A model generated the notes under the pieces. It was given only the letters and a program-made list of their open reading frames with translations. It made no database searches and had not been told where the DNA came from. DNA of 22,712 nucleotides from CAZITB01 sp964542055 (GTDB lineage: Bacteria; Planctomycetota; Phycisphaerae; Sedimentisphaerales; CAMDDF01), in contig CAZITB010000035.1 of the NCBI GenBank assembly GCA_964542055.1, forward strand, positions 1 through 22,712, written 5' to 3'. Made by a program: the position numbers and the translations under genes. Shown here in pieces: positions 7,586 to 15,200 of this stretch (position 1 is its first letter; each line of letters begins with the position of its first letter).

Positions 7586-8164
7586 CTAATCTAATTTGAT
7601 TTCTCCTATAGCTGCAAAATGATAAAACATTCCCCATGCTTTTGCGGCTATTTTCTGGTTACTATTAAGCAGTTTTTTTATATCTTCAATATCGAAGAGC
7701 ATTGCCTGGATATCTTCGGTGCCTTCGAGGTGAGCGTCGCTGATTTGGCCGGCGGCTTCTACTATGACCATCAGGCAGGATTCGTCGCTCATTCCCGCGG
7801 TAGAATAGACCGGCATAGAAGTATAGTTGATTTTCCGCAGCTCGAGGCCTGTTTCTTCTTTAAGTTCCCGCTTGACGGTTGTTTCGATATCCTCACCATC
7901 ATCAACGAGGCCGGCAGGGAAACCATATTCATAGTCCCAGATGGGTACTCGGAATTCTTTTGTAACCACCAGTTTATTACCGTCGGGGGTTTTAATAATA
8001 GGTACAATATATACCGCATCGGGTTTTGACGCGTCATGGATCGGGTTTTGTTTGCGTGAACAGAGTATCCAAGTATGTTCATCGCCATTTTTGAGATTAT
8101 AATGAGCGTTATAAAGGTTTACCCATTTACAGTCAGTTAGTTTTTCCAGTTCGTATCCAGCCAT
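7586..8164 (-). CDS. Nudix hydrolase, ADP-ribose pyrophosphatase type
   Basis: Cytosolic Mg2+-dependent hydrolase of a nucleoside diphosphate linked to another moiety. The 192-residue protein carries a complete Nudix box at 85-107: G85, x5, E91, x7, REL at 99-101, x, EE at 103-104, x, GL at 106-107, supplying the metal-binding glutamates. Upstream are KEFRVPIWDYEYGFPAG, typical of the ADP-ribose pyrophosphatase subgroup (dimer interface and substrate pocket), and downstream YSTAGMSDESC, which resembles the S/T-P-G-x(n)-E region of that subgroup. Substrate is therefore likely ADP-ribose or a related nucleotide sugar, but Nudix specificity is not settled by motifs alone. A TAAGG site precedes the ATG. 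It is downstream of tRNA-Ser on the same strand (63 bp) and may be read from the tRNA promoter. No hairpin follows the stop. Confidence 0.88.
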   Translation of the reverse strand: MAGYELEKLTDCKWVNLYNAHYNLKNGDEHTWILCSRKQNPIHDASKPDAVYIVPIIKTPDGNKLVVTKEFRVPIWDYEYGFPAGLVDDGEDIETTVKRELKEETGLELRKINYTSMPVYSTAGMSDESCLMVIVEAAGQISDAHLEGTEDIQAMLFDIEDIKKLLNSNQKIAAKAWGMFYHFAAIGEIKLD

Positions 8165-8227
8165 ATATAAACCTTACTAAGAATCAAACCCATCTGTTCA
8201 TAGGTGTTAATGCTGATTTTTAAAAAA

Positions 8228-8312
8228 CGGAGAGAGGGGGATTCGAACCCCCGGTGCCCGAAGGCACACTGGTTTTCGAAACCAGCACAATAAGCCGCTC
8301 TGCCATCTCTCC
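8228..8312 (-). tRNA. tRNA-Ser (anticodon CGA)
   Basis: The 85-nt minus-strand sequence folds as a class II tRNA: acceptor GGAGAGA with TCTCTCC, a three-pair D stem, anticodon stem CTGGT/ACCAG around loop TTCGAAA (anticodon CGA, reading UCG), a long variable arm with stem GTGCC-TTCG-GGCAC, and T arm GGGGG-TTCGAAT-CCCCC. The long variable arm and discriminator G fit serine. The 3' CCA is not encoded; after the discriminator the minus strand reads TTTTTT, which may help termination. Confidence 0.96.
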
Positions 8313-8325
8313 AGGAACTCAACCT

Positions 8326-8331
8326 ATTATA
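8326..8331 (-). promoter_or_regulatory. -10 box of the tRNA-Ser promoter
   Basis: A perfect TATAAT on the minus strand ends 13 bases before the tRNA 5' end, putting transcription start about seven bases upstream of the tRNA. No good -35 is seen at 16-18 bp (best is TTTATA). It lies between the arms of a 6-bp inverted repeat (CTCAAC at 8318-8323, GTTGAG at 8336-8341). Confidence 0.5.
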
Positions 8332-8396
8332 GTCAGTTGAGATTGACATATAAAGCTAAAAATACTTAACCATCTTAACAGTATTAATATCAGATA

Positions 8397-8414
8397 TTTT
8401 AACATTTTTAACAT
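8397..8414 (+). repeat. Tandem 9-bp AT-rich repeat, possible DNA unwinding element
   Basis: TTTTAACAT occurs twice in direct, gap-free tandem (8397-8405 and 8406-8414), within an AT-rich run from about 8340 to 8428. Related TTAACA copies sit at 8375 and near 8580. It adjoins the DnaA-box cluster, as AT-rich repeats do in known origins. Confidence 0.5.
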
Positions 8415-8428
8415 CTTTACACTACTTT

Positions 8429-8448
8429 GTTTCCACAGGTTTTCCACA
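8429..8448 (+). promoter_or_regulatory. Two adjacent DnaA-box-like sites
   Basis: GTTTCCACA (8429-8437) and TTTTCCACA (8440-8448) lie two bases apart in the same orientation. Against TTATNCACA they differ at two and one positions respectively. Close head-to-tail spacing favours cooperative DnaA binding. Confidence 0.55.
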
Positions 8449-8462
8449 ATAGGCACTTGCAA

Positions 8463-8471
8463 TGTGCATAA
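8463..8471 (-). promoter_or_regulatory. DnaA box, consensus match
   Basis: On the minus strand this reads TTATGCACA, an exact match to TTATNCACA. It is inverted relative to the two boxes just upstream. Confidence 0.6.
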
Positions 8472-8529
8472 GTTGTTCAAAACATTTTTTTTTCTAATAT
8501 AAGCCTAACAGAAACAACAACATCGGTTA

Positions 8530-8538
8530 TGTGGAAAA
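8530..8538 (-). promoter_or_regulatory. DnaA-box-like site near the dnaA promoter
   Basis: On the minus strand TTTTCCACA, identical to the box at 8440-8448. It lies about 20 bp upstream of the candidate dnaA -35 hexamer, a place suited to autoregulation of dnaA. Confidence 0.5.
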
Positions 8539-8557
8539 GAAAGTCCATAAAAGGGTG

Positions 8558-8586
8558 TTGATTATATATTTGATAAGATTTAACAT
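8558..8586 (+). promoter_or_regulatory. Candidate dnaA promoter
   Basis: TTGATT (8558-8563), 17 bp, TAACAT (8581-8586), giving a leader of roughly 65 nt before the dnaA ATG. The region is so AT-rich that other hexamer pairs are possible. Confidence 0.3.
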
Positions 8587-8657
8587 TCTTAGAAGTAATA
8601 AGCACATTGAAAACTGTATAAATCATTGCTACTTGAGAAACTAAAGGAGACGGTTCG

Positions 8658-10067
8658 ATGCAAACGATCGTCAAGGATGAAATCGCTGCTATCAATACTG
8701 CTATAGAAGATCGGATCGGGCAACATAAGTATCGTGTTTGGTTCAGAAATTCAACCCGGATGTCGCTTGTTGACGGCTATTTGAAAATTGGTGTTCCTAA
8801 TATGTTCATGGGCAACTGGCTTGAGAATCATTTCGCCGCCGATATTTTGCAGTCAGTAAAAAAGGTTACCGGAAATGATCAGAAGATCGTTTTTAATATT
8901 GAACCGGAACTGGCAGGAAGGCAGAAAAAAACGCAGTTAAACTTTCAGGCCAAGCAGGTTGACAGAACTCAAAATGCCGTGGCAAGGGTTAAACCCCGAA
9001 AGAGCGAATCGAACAACAGGTTTTTGAAACTCGGGCTGGATAAATTTATTGTCGGTACGGGAAATGAGCTTGCTTACAATGCGGCGAAAACGGTTATCTC
9101 CAGTATGAAATCAGTTTACAACCCATTATTTTTTCATGGCGGATATGGGATCGGAAAGACACATTTACTACAGGGGATATGCAATGAACTTTCCAAAAAT
9201 CGCCCGGAGGCAAATTGGATCTATGTTTCAGCTGAGGATTTTACAAACCAATTCATTATTTCGATGAAAACGAAAAAGCTGGAGGAGTTCCGTAGCCGTT
9301 ACAGAAATGCCGACCTGCTTGCCATCGACGATATACATTTTCTTGCGAACAAGAACTCTACGCAGGAAGAGTTTTTACATACATTTAATTCTATCGATCT
9401 TGCGGGCAAGCAACTGGTTCTGGCTTCGGATGCACATCCAAAAATGATTGGAAATCTCTGTGAAAAGCTGGTAAACCGGTTTGTTTCGGGTATGGTGGTC
9501 AAGATCGAACTGCCGGATTTTGGGACACGGTACAGGATTTTGCAGAACAAGATGCTCGAAATGGGAAAATCTTTCCCTGACGCGGTAATCAGATATATCG
9601 CAGAAAATGTCAAAACAAATGTTCGGGAGCTTGAAGGTGCCCTGCTAAAGCTGGTGGCTTATTCGGCTTTGAACGAAGGGAAATTAACCCTTGGCGATGC
9701 GCAAAGTCTGTTGTCAGATCACATCTCCAGGACAGACCCGATCGTTCATGTCTCGGATATTGAATCTGCTGTAACTACGTTTTTCGGGTTGACCACAGCC
9801 GATATCCACTCGACAAAGAAGGACCGGACCGTTTCTACGGCTCGTTCTGTAAGTATGTACCTGGCAAGGAAATACACAAGTATGTCATATCCTGAGATCG
9901 GCAGGCTCATCGGCAATAAAAATCACGCCACCGTTATCCTGGCATGTCGCAAAATTGAGGATATGATCAATCGAAATGCGGAGATGAACTGGAAAACCTC
10001 GGCGGGCAACCGTTTGATGAAAACTAAGTCTCTTGTTAACAAGATTGAGGCATCGCTGGAGAAGTAG
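8658..10067 (+). CDS. dnaA: Chromosomal replication initiator protein DnaA
   Basis: ATP-dependent initiator that binds DnaA boxes and opens oriC. The 469 residues contain domain I (about 1-80, with WFRNSTRMSL), a short linker, AAA+ domain III with Walker A GGYGIGKT at 161-168, Walker B LLAIDD at 220-225, the NRFVSG arginine-finger region near 273 and sensor II VRELEGAL near 322, then domain IV with TARSVSMYLARKY and the recognition segment GNKNHATVILACRKI (419-433). Compared with the common GGRDHTTV loop, Asp and Thr are replaced by Asn422 and Ala424 (see findings). AAAGGAG (8643-8649) stands eight bases before the ATG. dnaA follows the putative origin and is itself followed by dnaK rather than dnaN. 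Confidence 0.97.
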   Translation: MQTIVKDEIAAINTAIEDRIGQHKYRVWFRNSTRMSLVDGYLKIGVPNMFMGNWLENHFAADILQSVKKVTGNDQKIVFNIEPELAGRQKKTQLNFQAKQVDRTQNAVARVKPRKSESNNRFLKLGLDKFIVGTGNELAYNAAKTVISSMKSVYNPLFFHGGYGIGKTHLLQGICNELSKNRPEANWIYVSAEDFTNQFIISMKTKKLEEFRSRYRNADLLAIDDIHFLANKNSTQEEFLHTFNSIDLAGKQLVLASDAHPKMIGNLCEKLVNRFVSGMVVKIELPDFGTRYRILQNKMLEMGKSFPDAVIRYIAENVKTNVRELEGALLKLVAYSALNEGKLTLGDAQSLLSDHISRTDPIVHVSDIESAVTTFFGLTTADIHSTKKDRTVSTARSVSMYLARKYTSMSYPEIGRLIGNKNHATVILACRKIEDMINRNAEMNWKTSAGNRLMKTKSLVNKIEASLEK

Positions 10068-10098
10068 TCGGTTACTTTGACAAATTTTGGGGATTTTC

Positions 10099-10111
10099 TG
10101 CCAAATTGGCA
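10099..10111. repeat. 13-bp palindrome upstream of the dnaK promoter
   Basis: TGCCAAATTGGCA is a perfect 6-1-6 inverted repeat centred about 75 bp upstream of the -24 element. That distance suits an enhancer-binding activator of sigma-54 or another dimeric regulator; the factor is unknown. Confidence 0.5.
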
Positions 10112-10123
10112 TAAAAGAGGCAA

Positions 10124-10153
10124 TTCAAAAAATGCGTTTTTAAGTTCAAAAAA
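10124..10153 (+). repeat. Phased A-tract direct repeats upstream of dnaK
   Basis: TTCAAAAAA occurs at 10124-10132 and 10145-10153, 21 bp apart, i.e. two helical turns. In-phase A-tracts bend DNA, which could bring an upstream activator to the promoter. Confidence 0.45.
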
Positions 10154-10177
10154 GCTGATTTACAGATAAAATGGTCC

Positions 10178-10194
10178 TTGGCACGGTCTTTGCT
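10178..10194 (+). promoter_or_regulatory. Sigma-54 (-24/-12) promoter of dnaK
   Basis: TTGGCACG-GTCT-TTGCT matches the sigma-54 consensus YTGGCACG-N4-TTGCW at every defined position, with GG (10180-10181) and GC (10192-10193) separated by the required 10 bases. The predicted start near 10205 leaves a leader of about 42 nt to dnaK. A TATAAT at 10209-10214 has no usable -35. No CIRCE element is present. Confidence 0.75.
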
Positions 10195-10246
10195 TATATA
10201 CTCTACGGTATAATAGTTTAATTTTCAGGCAATTAGGAGAACAAAT

Positions 10247-12193
10247 ATGGCTAAAATAATAGGTATAGACCTTGGTACAACAAACTCGGTGGTCGCAGTG
10301 ATGGAAGGGTCTCAACCGAAAGTGCTGGTCAATAGTTCTGGTTCAAGATTGACGCCTTCAGTTGTCGGCTTTACTGACAAGAATGAAAGGCTCGTGGGGC
10401 AGATAGCAAGACATCAGCAGGTTACAAACCCTGAAAACACTGTTTACAGTATAAAGCGTTTCATGGGCAGAAGACATGCCGAAGTTTCGGACGAGGAAAA
10501 GATCGTTCCTTATAAGATTACCGGCGGGGCCGGCGAACTGGTAAAAGTTAATGTGAGAGGCAAGGAATTTACGCCGCCAGAGATTTCAGCGATGATTTTG
10601 CAGGATTTAAAGAAGACCGCTGAAGATTATCTCGGTGAAAAGGTTGAACAGGCGGTAATTACCGTTCCAGCATATTTTAATGATGCCCAGAGACAGGCGA
10701 CAAAAGATGCCGGTACAATTGCGGGCTTGAAGGTTGCGAGAATTATCAATGAGCCTACAGCTGCGGCATTGGCTTATGGAACCGAGAAAAAGAAAAATGA
10801 AAAAGTTGCCGTGTTCGATTTTGGCGGCGGTACATTTGATATTTCAGTCCTTGATATCGGCGATAATGTTTTTGAGGTTCTTAGCACAAATGGCGATACG
10901 CACTTGGGCGGTGACGACCTTGATGAAGTTTTAATAAATTATCTTGCGGATGAGTTCAAGAAAAAAGAAGGAATTGATCTTCGTCAGGACCCGATGGCTC
11001 ATCAGAGACTTAAAGAAGCCGCAGAAAAAGCGAAATGCGAACTGTCCAGCCAGGTTGAGACAACTGTTAATCTACCGTTTATTACCGCTGACGCAAGCGG
11101 TCCTAAGCACCTGCAGGTTACGATTACAAGAAGTAAATTTGAAGCATTGGCAGAAAATATCTTCCAGCGGCTCAAAACCCCATGCGAAAAGGCCATTGCG
11201 GATTCTAAAATTTCCAGAGAGGAAATTGCAGAGGTTCTGCTGGTCGGTGGATCTACAAGGATTCCGAAAGTTGTTGAGATCGTCAACGAAATTTTCGGCA
11301 AGACTCCTAACAAGAGCCTCAACCCTGATGAAGTTGTTGCACTCGGTGCGGCGATTCAAGGTGCTGTTCTTGCAGGCGATACCGATGTAAAAGATATTCT
11401 GCTGCTTGACGTTACACCGCTGTCACTTGGTGTGGAAACACTGGGTGGAGTGATGACAAAGCTGATTGAAAAGAATACCACGATTCCGACAAGCAAAAAG
11501 GAAGTGTTCTCTACCGCGGCTGATAACCAGACTTCTGTTGATATTCACGTTCTTCAGGGCGAAAGAGAATTTGCAAAGGATAACAGGACCCTTGGCAGGT
11601 TCCAGCTGACTGATCTTCCGGCCGCTCCCAGAGGTATTCCTCAAATCGAGGTTGCTTTCGACATCGATGCGAATGGTATTTTGAATGTATCTGCAAAGGA
11701 TAGCGCTACGGGTAAACAGCAGTCGATCGAGATCAAGTCCAGCTCGGGCATTACCGAAGATGAGATCAACAAGATGCGTCAAGATGCCGAGGAACACGAA
11801 GCCGAAGACAAGGCAAAGCGTGAACTTATCGAAACCAAAAACCAGGCTGATCAGCTGATTTATTCAACTGAAAAGACGCTGAAAGAACATGGTGAAAAGG
11901 TTTCAAGCGAAACCCGCGGAAACATCGAAAACGCTTTGAACGGTTTGAAAGAAGCTGTCAAAGGCGATGACAAGGACGCGATTTCCAAGAACATGGAATC
12001 TGTCGCACAGGCATCGCAGGAACTTGGGAAAGTTCTATATGAAGAAGCTGCCAAGAAACAGCAGGCTCAGGGCGGACAGGCTGGCCAGCAGCCCGGCGGT
12101 CAAGCACAAGAGCAGGCACCTCCTGAAGGCGATGTTCGCAGAAAAGGCGGCGATGATGTAATTGATGCCGAGTTTGAAGCAAAGGACGAATAG
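10247..12193 (+). CDS. dnaK: Molecular chaperone DnaK (Hsp70)
   Basis: ATP-driven chaperone that binds exposed hydrophobic segments with DnaJ and GrpE. The 648-residue protein is full length: GIDLGTTNS phosphate loop at 6-14, INEPTAAALAYG near 168, DFGGGTFDIS at 191-200, VGGSTRIPKV in the ATPase domain, the interdomain linker followed by DVTPLSLGVET, a beta-sandwich substrate domain, a charged helical lid, a Gly/Gln/Pro-rich flexible tail and a conserved acidic end (DVIDAEFEAKDE). AGGAGA stands six bases before the ATG. Neither grpE nor dnaJ is adjacent; the gene is probably a single transcription unit between its sigma-54-type promoter and the terminator at 12218. Confidence 0.98.
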   Translation: MAKIIGIDLGTTNSVVAVMEGSQPKVLVNSSGSRLTPSVVGFTDKNERLVGQIARHQQVTNPENTVYSIKRFMGRRHAEVSDEEKIVPYKITGGAGELVKVNVRGKEFTPPEISAMILQDLKKTAEDYLGEKVEQAVITVPAYFNDAQRQATKDAGTIAGLKVARIINEPTAAALAYGTEKKKNEKVAVFDFGGGTFDISVLDIGDNVFEVLSTNGDTHLGGDDLDEVLINYLADEFKKKEGIDLRQDPMAHQRLKEAAEKAKCELSSQVETTVNLPFITADASGPKHLQVTITRSKFEALAENIFQRLKTPCEKAIADSKISREEIAEVLLVGGSTRIPKVVEIVNEIFGKTPNKSLNPDEVVALGAAIQGAVLAGDTDVKDILLLDVTPLSLGVETLGGVMTKLIEKNTTIPTSKKEVFSTAADNQTSVDIHVLQGEREFAKDNRTLGRFQLTDLPAAPRGIPQIEVAFDIDANGILNVSAKDSATGKQQSIEIKSSSGITEDEINKMRQDAEEHEAEDKAKRELIETKNQADQLIYSTEKTLKEHGEKVSSETRGNIENALNGLKEAVKGDDKDAISKNMESVAQASQELGKVLYEEAAKKQQAQGGQAGQQPGGQAQEQAPPEGDVRRKGGDDVIDAEFEAKDE

Positions 12194-12217
12194 TCTTTTG
12201 ATAATATATATTTTTAA

Positions 12218-12247
12218 GGCCCTCGGAATTTCCGGGGGTCTTTTTTT
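12218..12247 (+). terminator. Rho-independent terminator of dnaK
   Basis: A 10-bp GC-rich stem (GGCCCTCGGA / TTCCGGGGGTC region, 12218-12240) with a three-base loop is followed by seven Ts. It lies 25 bp after the dnaK stop. The T-run overlaps the stop codon of the convergent addA. Confidence 0.88.
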
Positions 12248-15200
12248 ATATGATTTCGTGAGCGGCAGACGGTGTTAAGAAGTAAAGCCACTTGCCTATT
12301 ATGGGAGTTTTTAAGATGTCGCTGGCTGCCTTGGCGTAGAGATTGACTTGCTGGGCATAGTTTTGTGCGCGGTCGGGTACCTGCTGGGGTGAGATGTTGT
12401 CGGTTTTGAAGTCTATGACAATCAAACCTTGCGGGGTTTCTATGAGCATATCGATCATACCCTGTAGTATCACAAAATCATCTTCGCATTTGTTATCAAA
12501 ATATTTCGAATCGAGCGCGTATGTAAATTGCCACTCGCGATGAACTTTGTTTTTTTCGTCAGCAGCGGCCCTGCCAATGGTTGATTTGAAAAACTTTTCG
12601 ATTTCTGATATGTTTATTTTGTCGCTAATTTCCTGGGTGACTATCTTTTGCTGCTTTAAATTCTCAATAGTTTCTAAAATCGATTCAGCGTTAACGATGT
12701 TATCAAGATCAAGATGCTGTAAAACGGTATGTGTGGCGGTGCCGATTTGGGCTCGGGATATTTCTTTTGAGTCGTTCCAGAGAGGCTTGAGGCTCTGGTG
12801 GTAATGGAAGTTTGCATGGTCATCTGCGGGCGAATTTTTCGGCAGGTTCTGATTATCTATTTTGCTTGCTGATGTTTTCGATTGCAGTTTCGCCGAGCAG
12901 GTAAACGGATAATTGTAATTTAAATTTTGCCTGATTTTATCGATGTCATATTTTAGCCTGGCATTGCCTTGATCGGTTTTGTTCTTTTGGAATGTAAGGT
13001 CTTTTATCTGCTGTGACAGCTGGCGGATTTGTTCACGCTGATAAAGTTCAGCTCTAAAGAGGTCATCTTCTATGAGTTGAACATCAATAGGAGTATCGTA
13101 AATCTGATGGAGTTTTTTGCGATTGCCCAGCGCATATAGTATCCATTCAAAATGATTGGGGCATTGAGACAGGAGCCAGTACGGCGGTTTGGATTGGGGT
13201 GAAACGGCGCACTGGGTTAAAATCTTTTTGGCCTTGGATGTTTGCAGGTTTCCGGTAAGGATGAGTTTTTCCCTTGCGCGGGTCATGGCTACATAAAGTA
13301 TCCGCATCTCTTCGGCAAGTGATGATCGAAGAATTTTCTTTTTTATCACCTGGTAAGCCGCTGAGGCGGCTTTGGTTTTCGTTTTGCGGTTTATGATTCG
13401 CAGCCCTAAGGTGTCGGATGAATCGAGAAGGCAATCGTCGTTTAAGTCTGAGAGATTGAACTTACTGCCAAGTTGTGCCAGGAAAACAATCGGGAATTCC
13501 AGTCCCTTGCTTTGATGGACGTTTAAAAGCCGGACGCCATCGCTGACCGAATCGGGTGTTTGTGCGGGTGACCAATCCTGGCCCTGGTCGAGAAGTTTTT
13601 CGATGAAATCGATGAACCTGGAAAGCGAGACCGAATGCGAACAGGTTACAAAACTTTCGAACTGTATCGCCCTTTCGTGGAGCTTAAGCAGATTTTGTTT
13701 TCGCTGTCTGCCGTTTGGAAGTGCCGAGACGAAACTGATGTAATTTTCAAATCTTAATATATCCCATATAAGCTGAGCAAGTGACTGGCGGTGTGTGAGC
13801 TTTCGCCAATGGCTGAGCTGATTGAAAAAGTTTTCAATTTTGTTTTTTAAATTTTGGTCGTCGCCTTTGGTTTTATACAGCTGTAAAGATGTGTAGTAGT
13901 TGTCGTCCGTTAAGCCGTTGGAATCAGCGAAGTGTCTTATTATTGCAAGCTGGGTTTCATTGAAATTGAAAAACGGGCTACGCAAAACCGAAACGACCGC
14001 GATATCATCAATTGGATTGTCGATTACTTTGAGCAGTGATATGCAATCGCTGATTTCTGTAGTTTCGAAATAGCCGGTATTAGATGTTGTCGAGATAGGT
14101 ATATCGAGTAGGCGGAAGATTTCTATATATTCATTGAGCCTGCTTGAAAGCGAACGCATTAAAATGACAATATCGCCGTAGCTGGCCTGTCGGTATGAAT
14201 CGGTTTGGCGGTCATAGATTTGCGGTTTTTCGATTTCGACGATTTCTTTGATTCGCCTGCCGATTAGAAGTGCCTGCCGCTGGGGTTTTGAGGTCCAGTT
14301 GAAAACATCTTCATCTGGTTGGCTGGCTTGGAAGCTGTCGTCATTGTCATGGTCGGACTCGGCTTTTTCGTCGATGATGTGAAGTTCGACATCGGGTCCT
14401 TTTTGAGTGAGGTAATCGAAGCCTGCTTCAAGCATGGCGGAGCTATCATATTCCATACCACAAAAATCTTTCGACATGATGCGTTCGAAGATGTTATTCA
14501 CGAAATCCAGAACATTTTTGCGAGAGCGGAAATTTTTACGCAGGTCGATGCGTTCTATTGGCTTGGTGGTTTTACTATCGGTGTTTGCGGTTTCGATTTT
14601 GCTGATGAAGATTTCGGGCTTAGCCTGGCGAAATGCGTAGATGCTTTGCTTGACATCTCCGACTCCGAATACATTGTCAACTCTGACGATCTTATCTAAA
14701 ATGGCTTGCTGGACTTCGTTTATATCCTGGTACTCATCGACAAAAATGAAATTGAATTTTTTAGAAAGTTCATCAGCCAGCTCGCTAGGTTTGTCATCAT
14801 TGCTTAGCAGTTGCAATGCCAGATGTTCAAGGTCGGAAAAATCAAGGCAGTTGAGCTGTCGTTTTCGCTGGCTGTAAAGAATATCGAAATCTCTGACAAG
14901 CCGCAGCAGCAGTTGCGTTTGCATAGAAGCTGATCTTGAAATAAGTTCGTCATAATCGCAATTGATAATTGCCAGGTCTCCCAGCTCCTGCAAATCATCT
15001 ATTGCTTTTCTGGCAGGCTGCTGAACTATGTCCTTGATATCGGGTTCGATATCTTTTGGCTTTCTTTTGAAACTTATGGAAAAAGATTTTGTGTTTCTAA
15101 TGAAAGCTTCCAAATCGCTTTCGATGAGCTTTTTCATATTTTCGAAAGGTTGGAGTATTTCAATTTCAAATTGATCATGCCAGAAACCGTCGGCCAGTTT

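Larger units (their letters stand above)
8375..8540. other. oriC: Putative chromosomal replication origin (oriC)
   Basis: The 345 bp between tRNA-Ser and dnaA contain no gene and are strongly AT-rich. They hold four DnaA-box-like 9-mers (8429-8437, 8440-8448, 8463-8471, 8530-8538), preceded by an AT-rich tract with tandem TTTTAACAT repeats (8397-8414) that could serve as the unwinding element. The position directly upstream of dnaA, and gene orientation diverging from this point, fit an origin. Other usual neighbours such as dnaN, rnpA or gidA are not present, so the call rests on box clustering plus location. Confidence 0.6.

Noticed and set aside
10209..10214. TATAAT as a sigma-70 -10 box for dnaK
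   Set aside because: No acceptable -35 exists 15-19 bp upstream; the -24/-12 element is a far better match. A minor housekeeping promoter cannot be excluded.
14319..14699. 126-codon plus-strand frame antisense to addA
   Set aside because: Shadow of conserved helicase coding sequence; no ribosome site or family resemblance.
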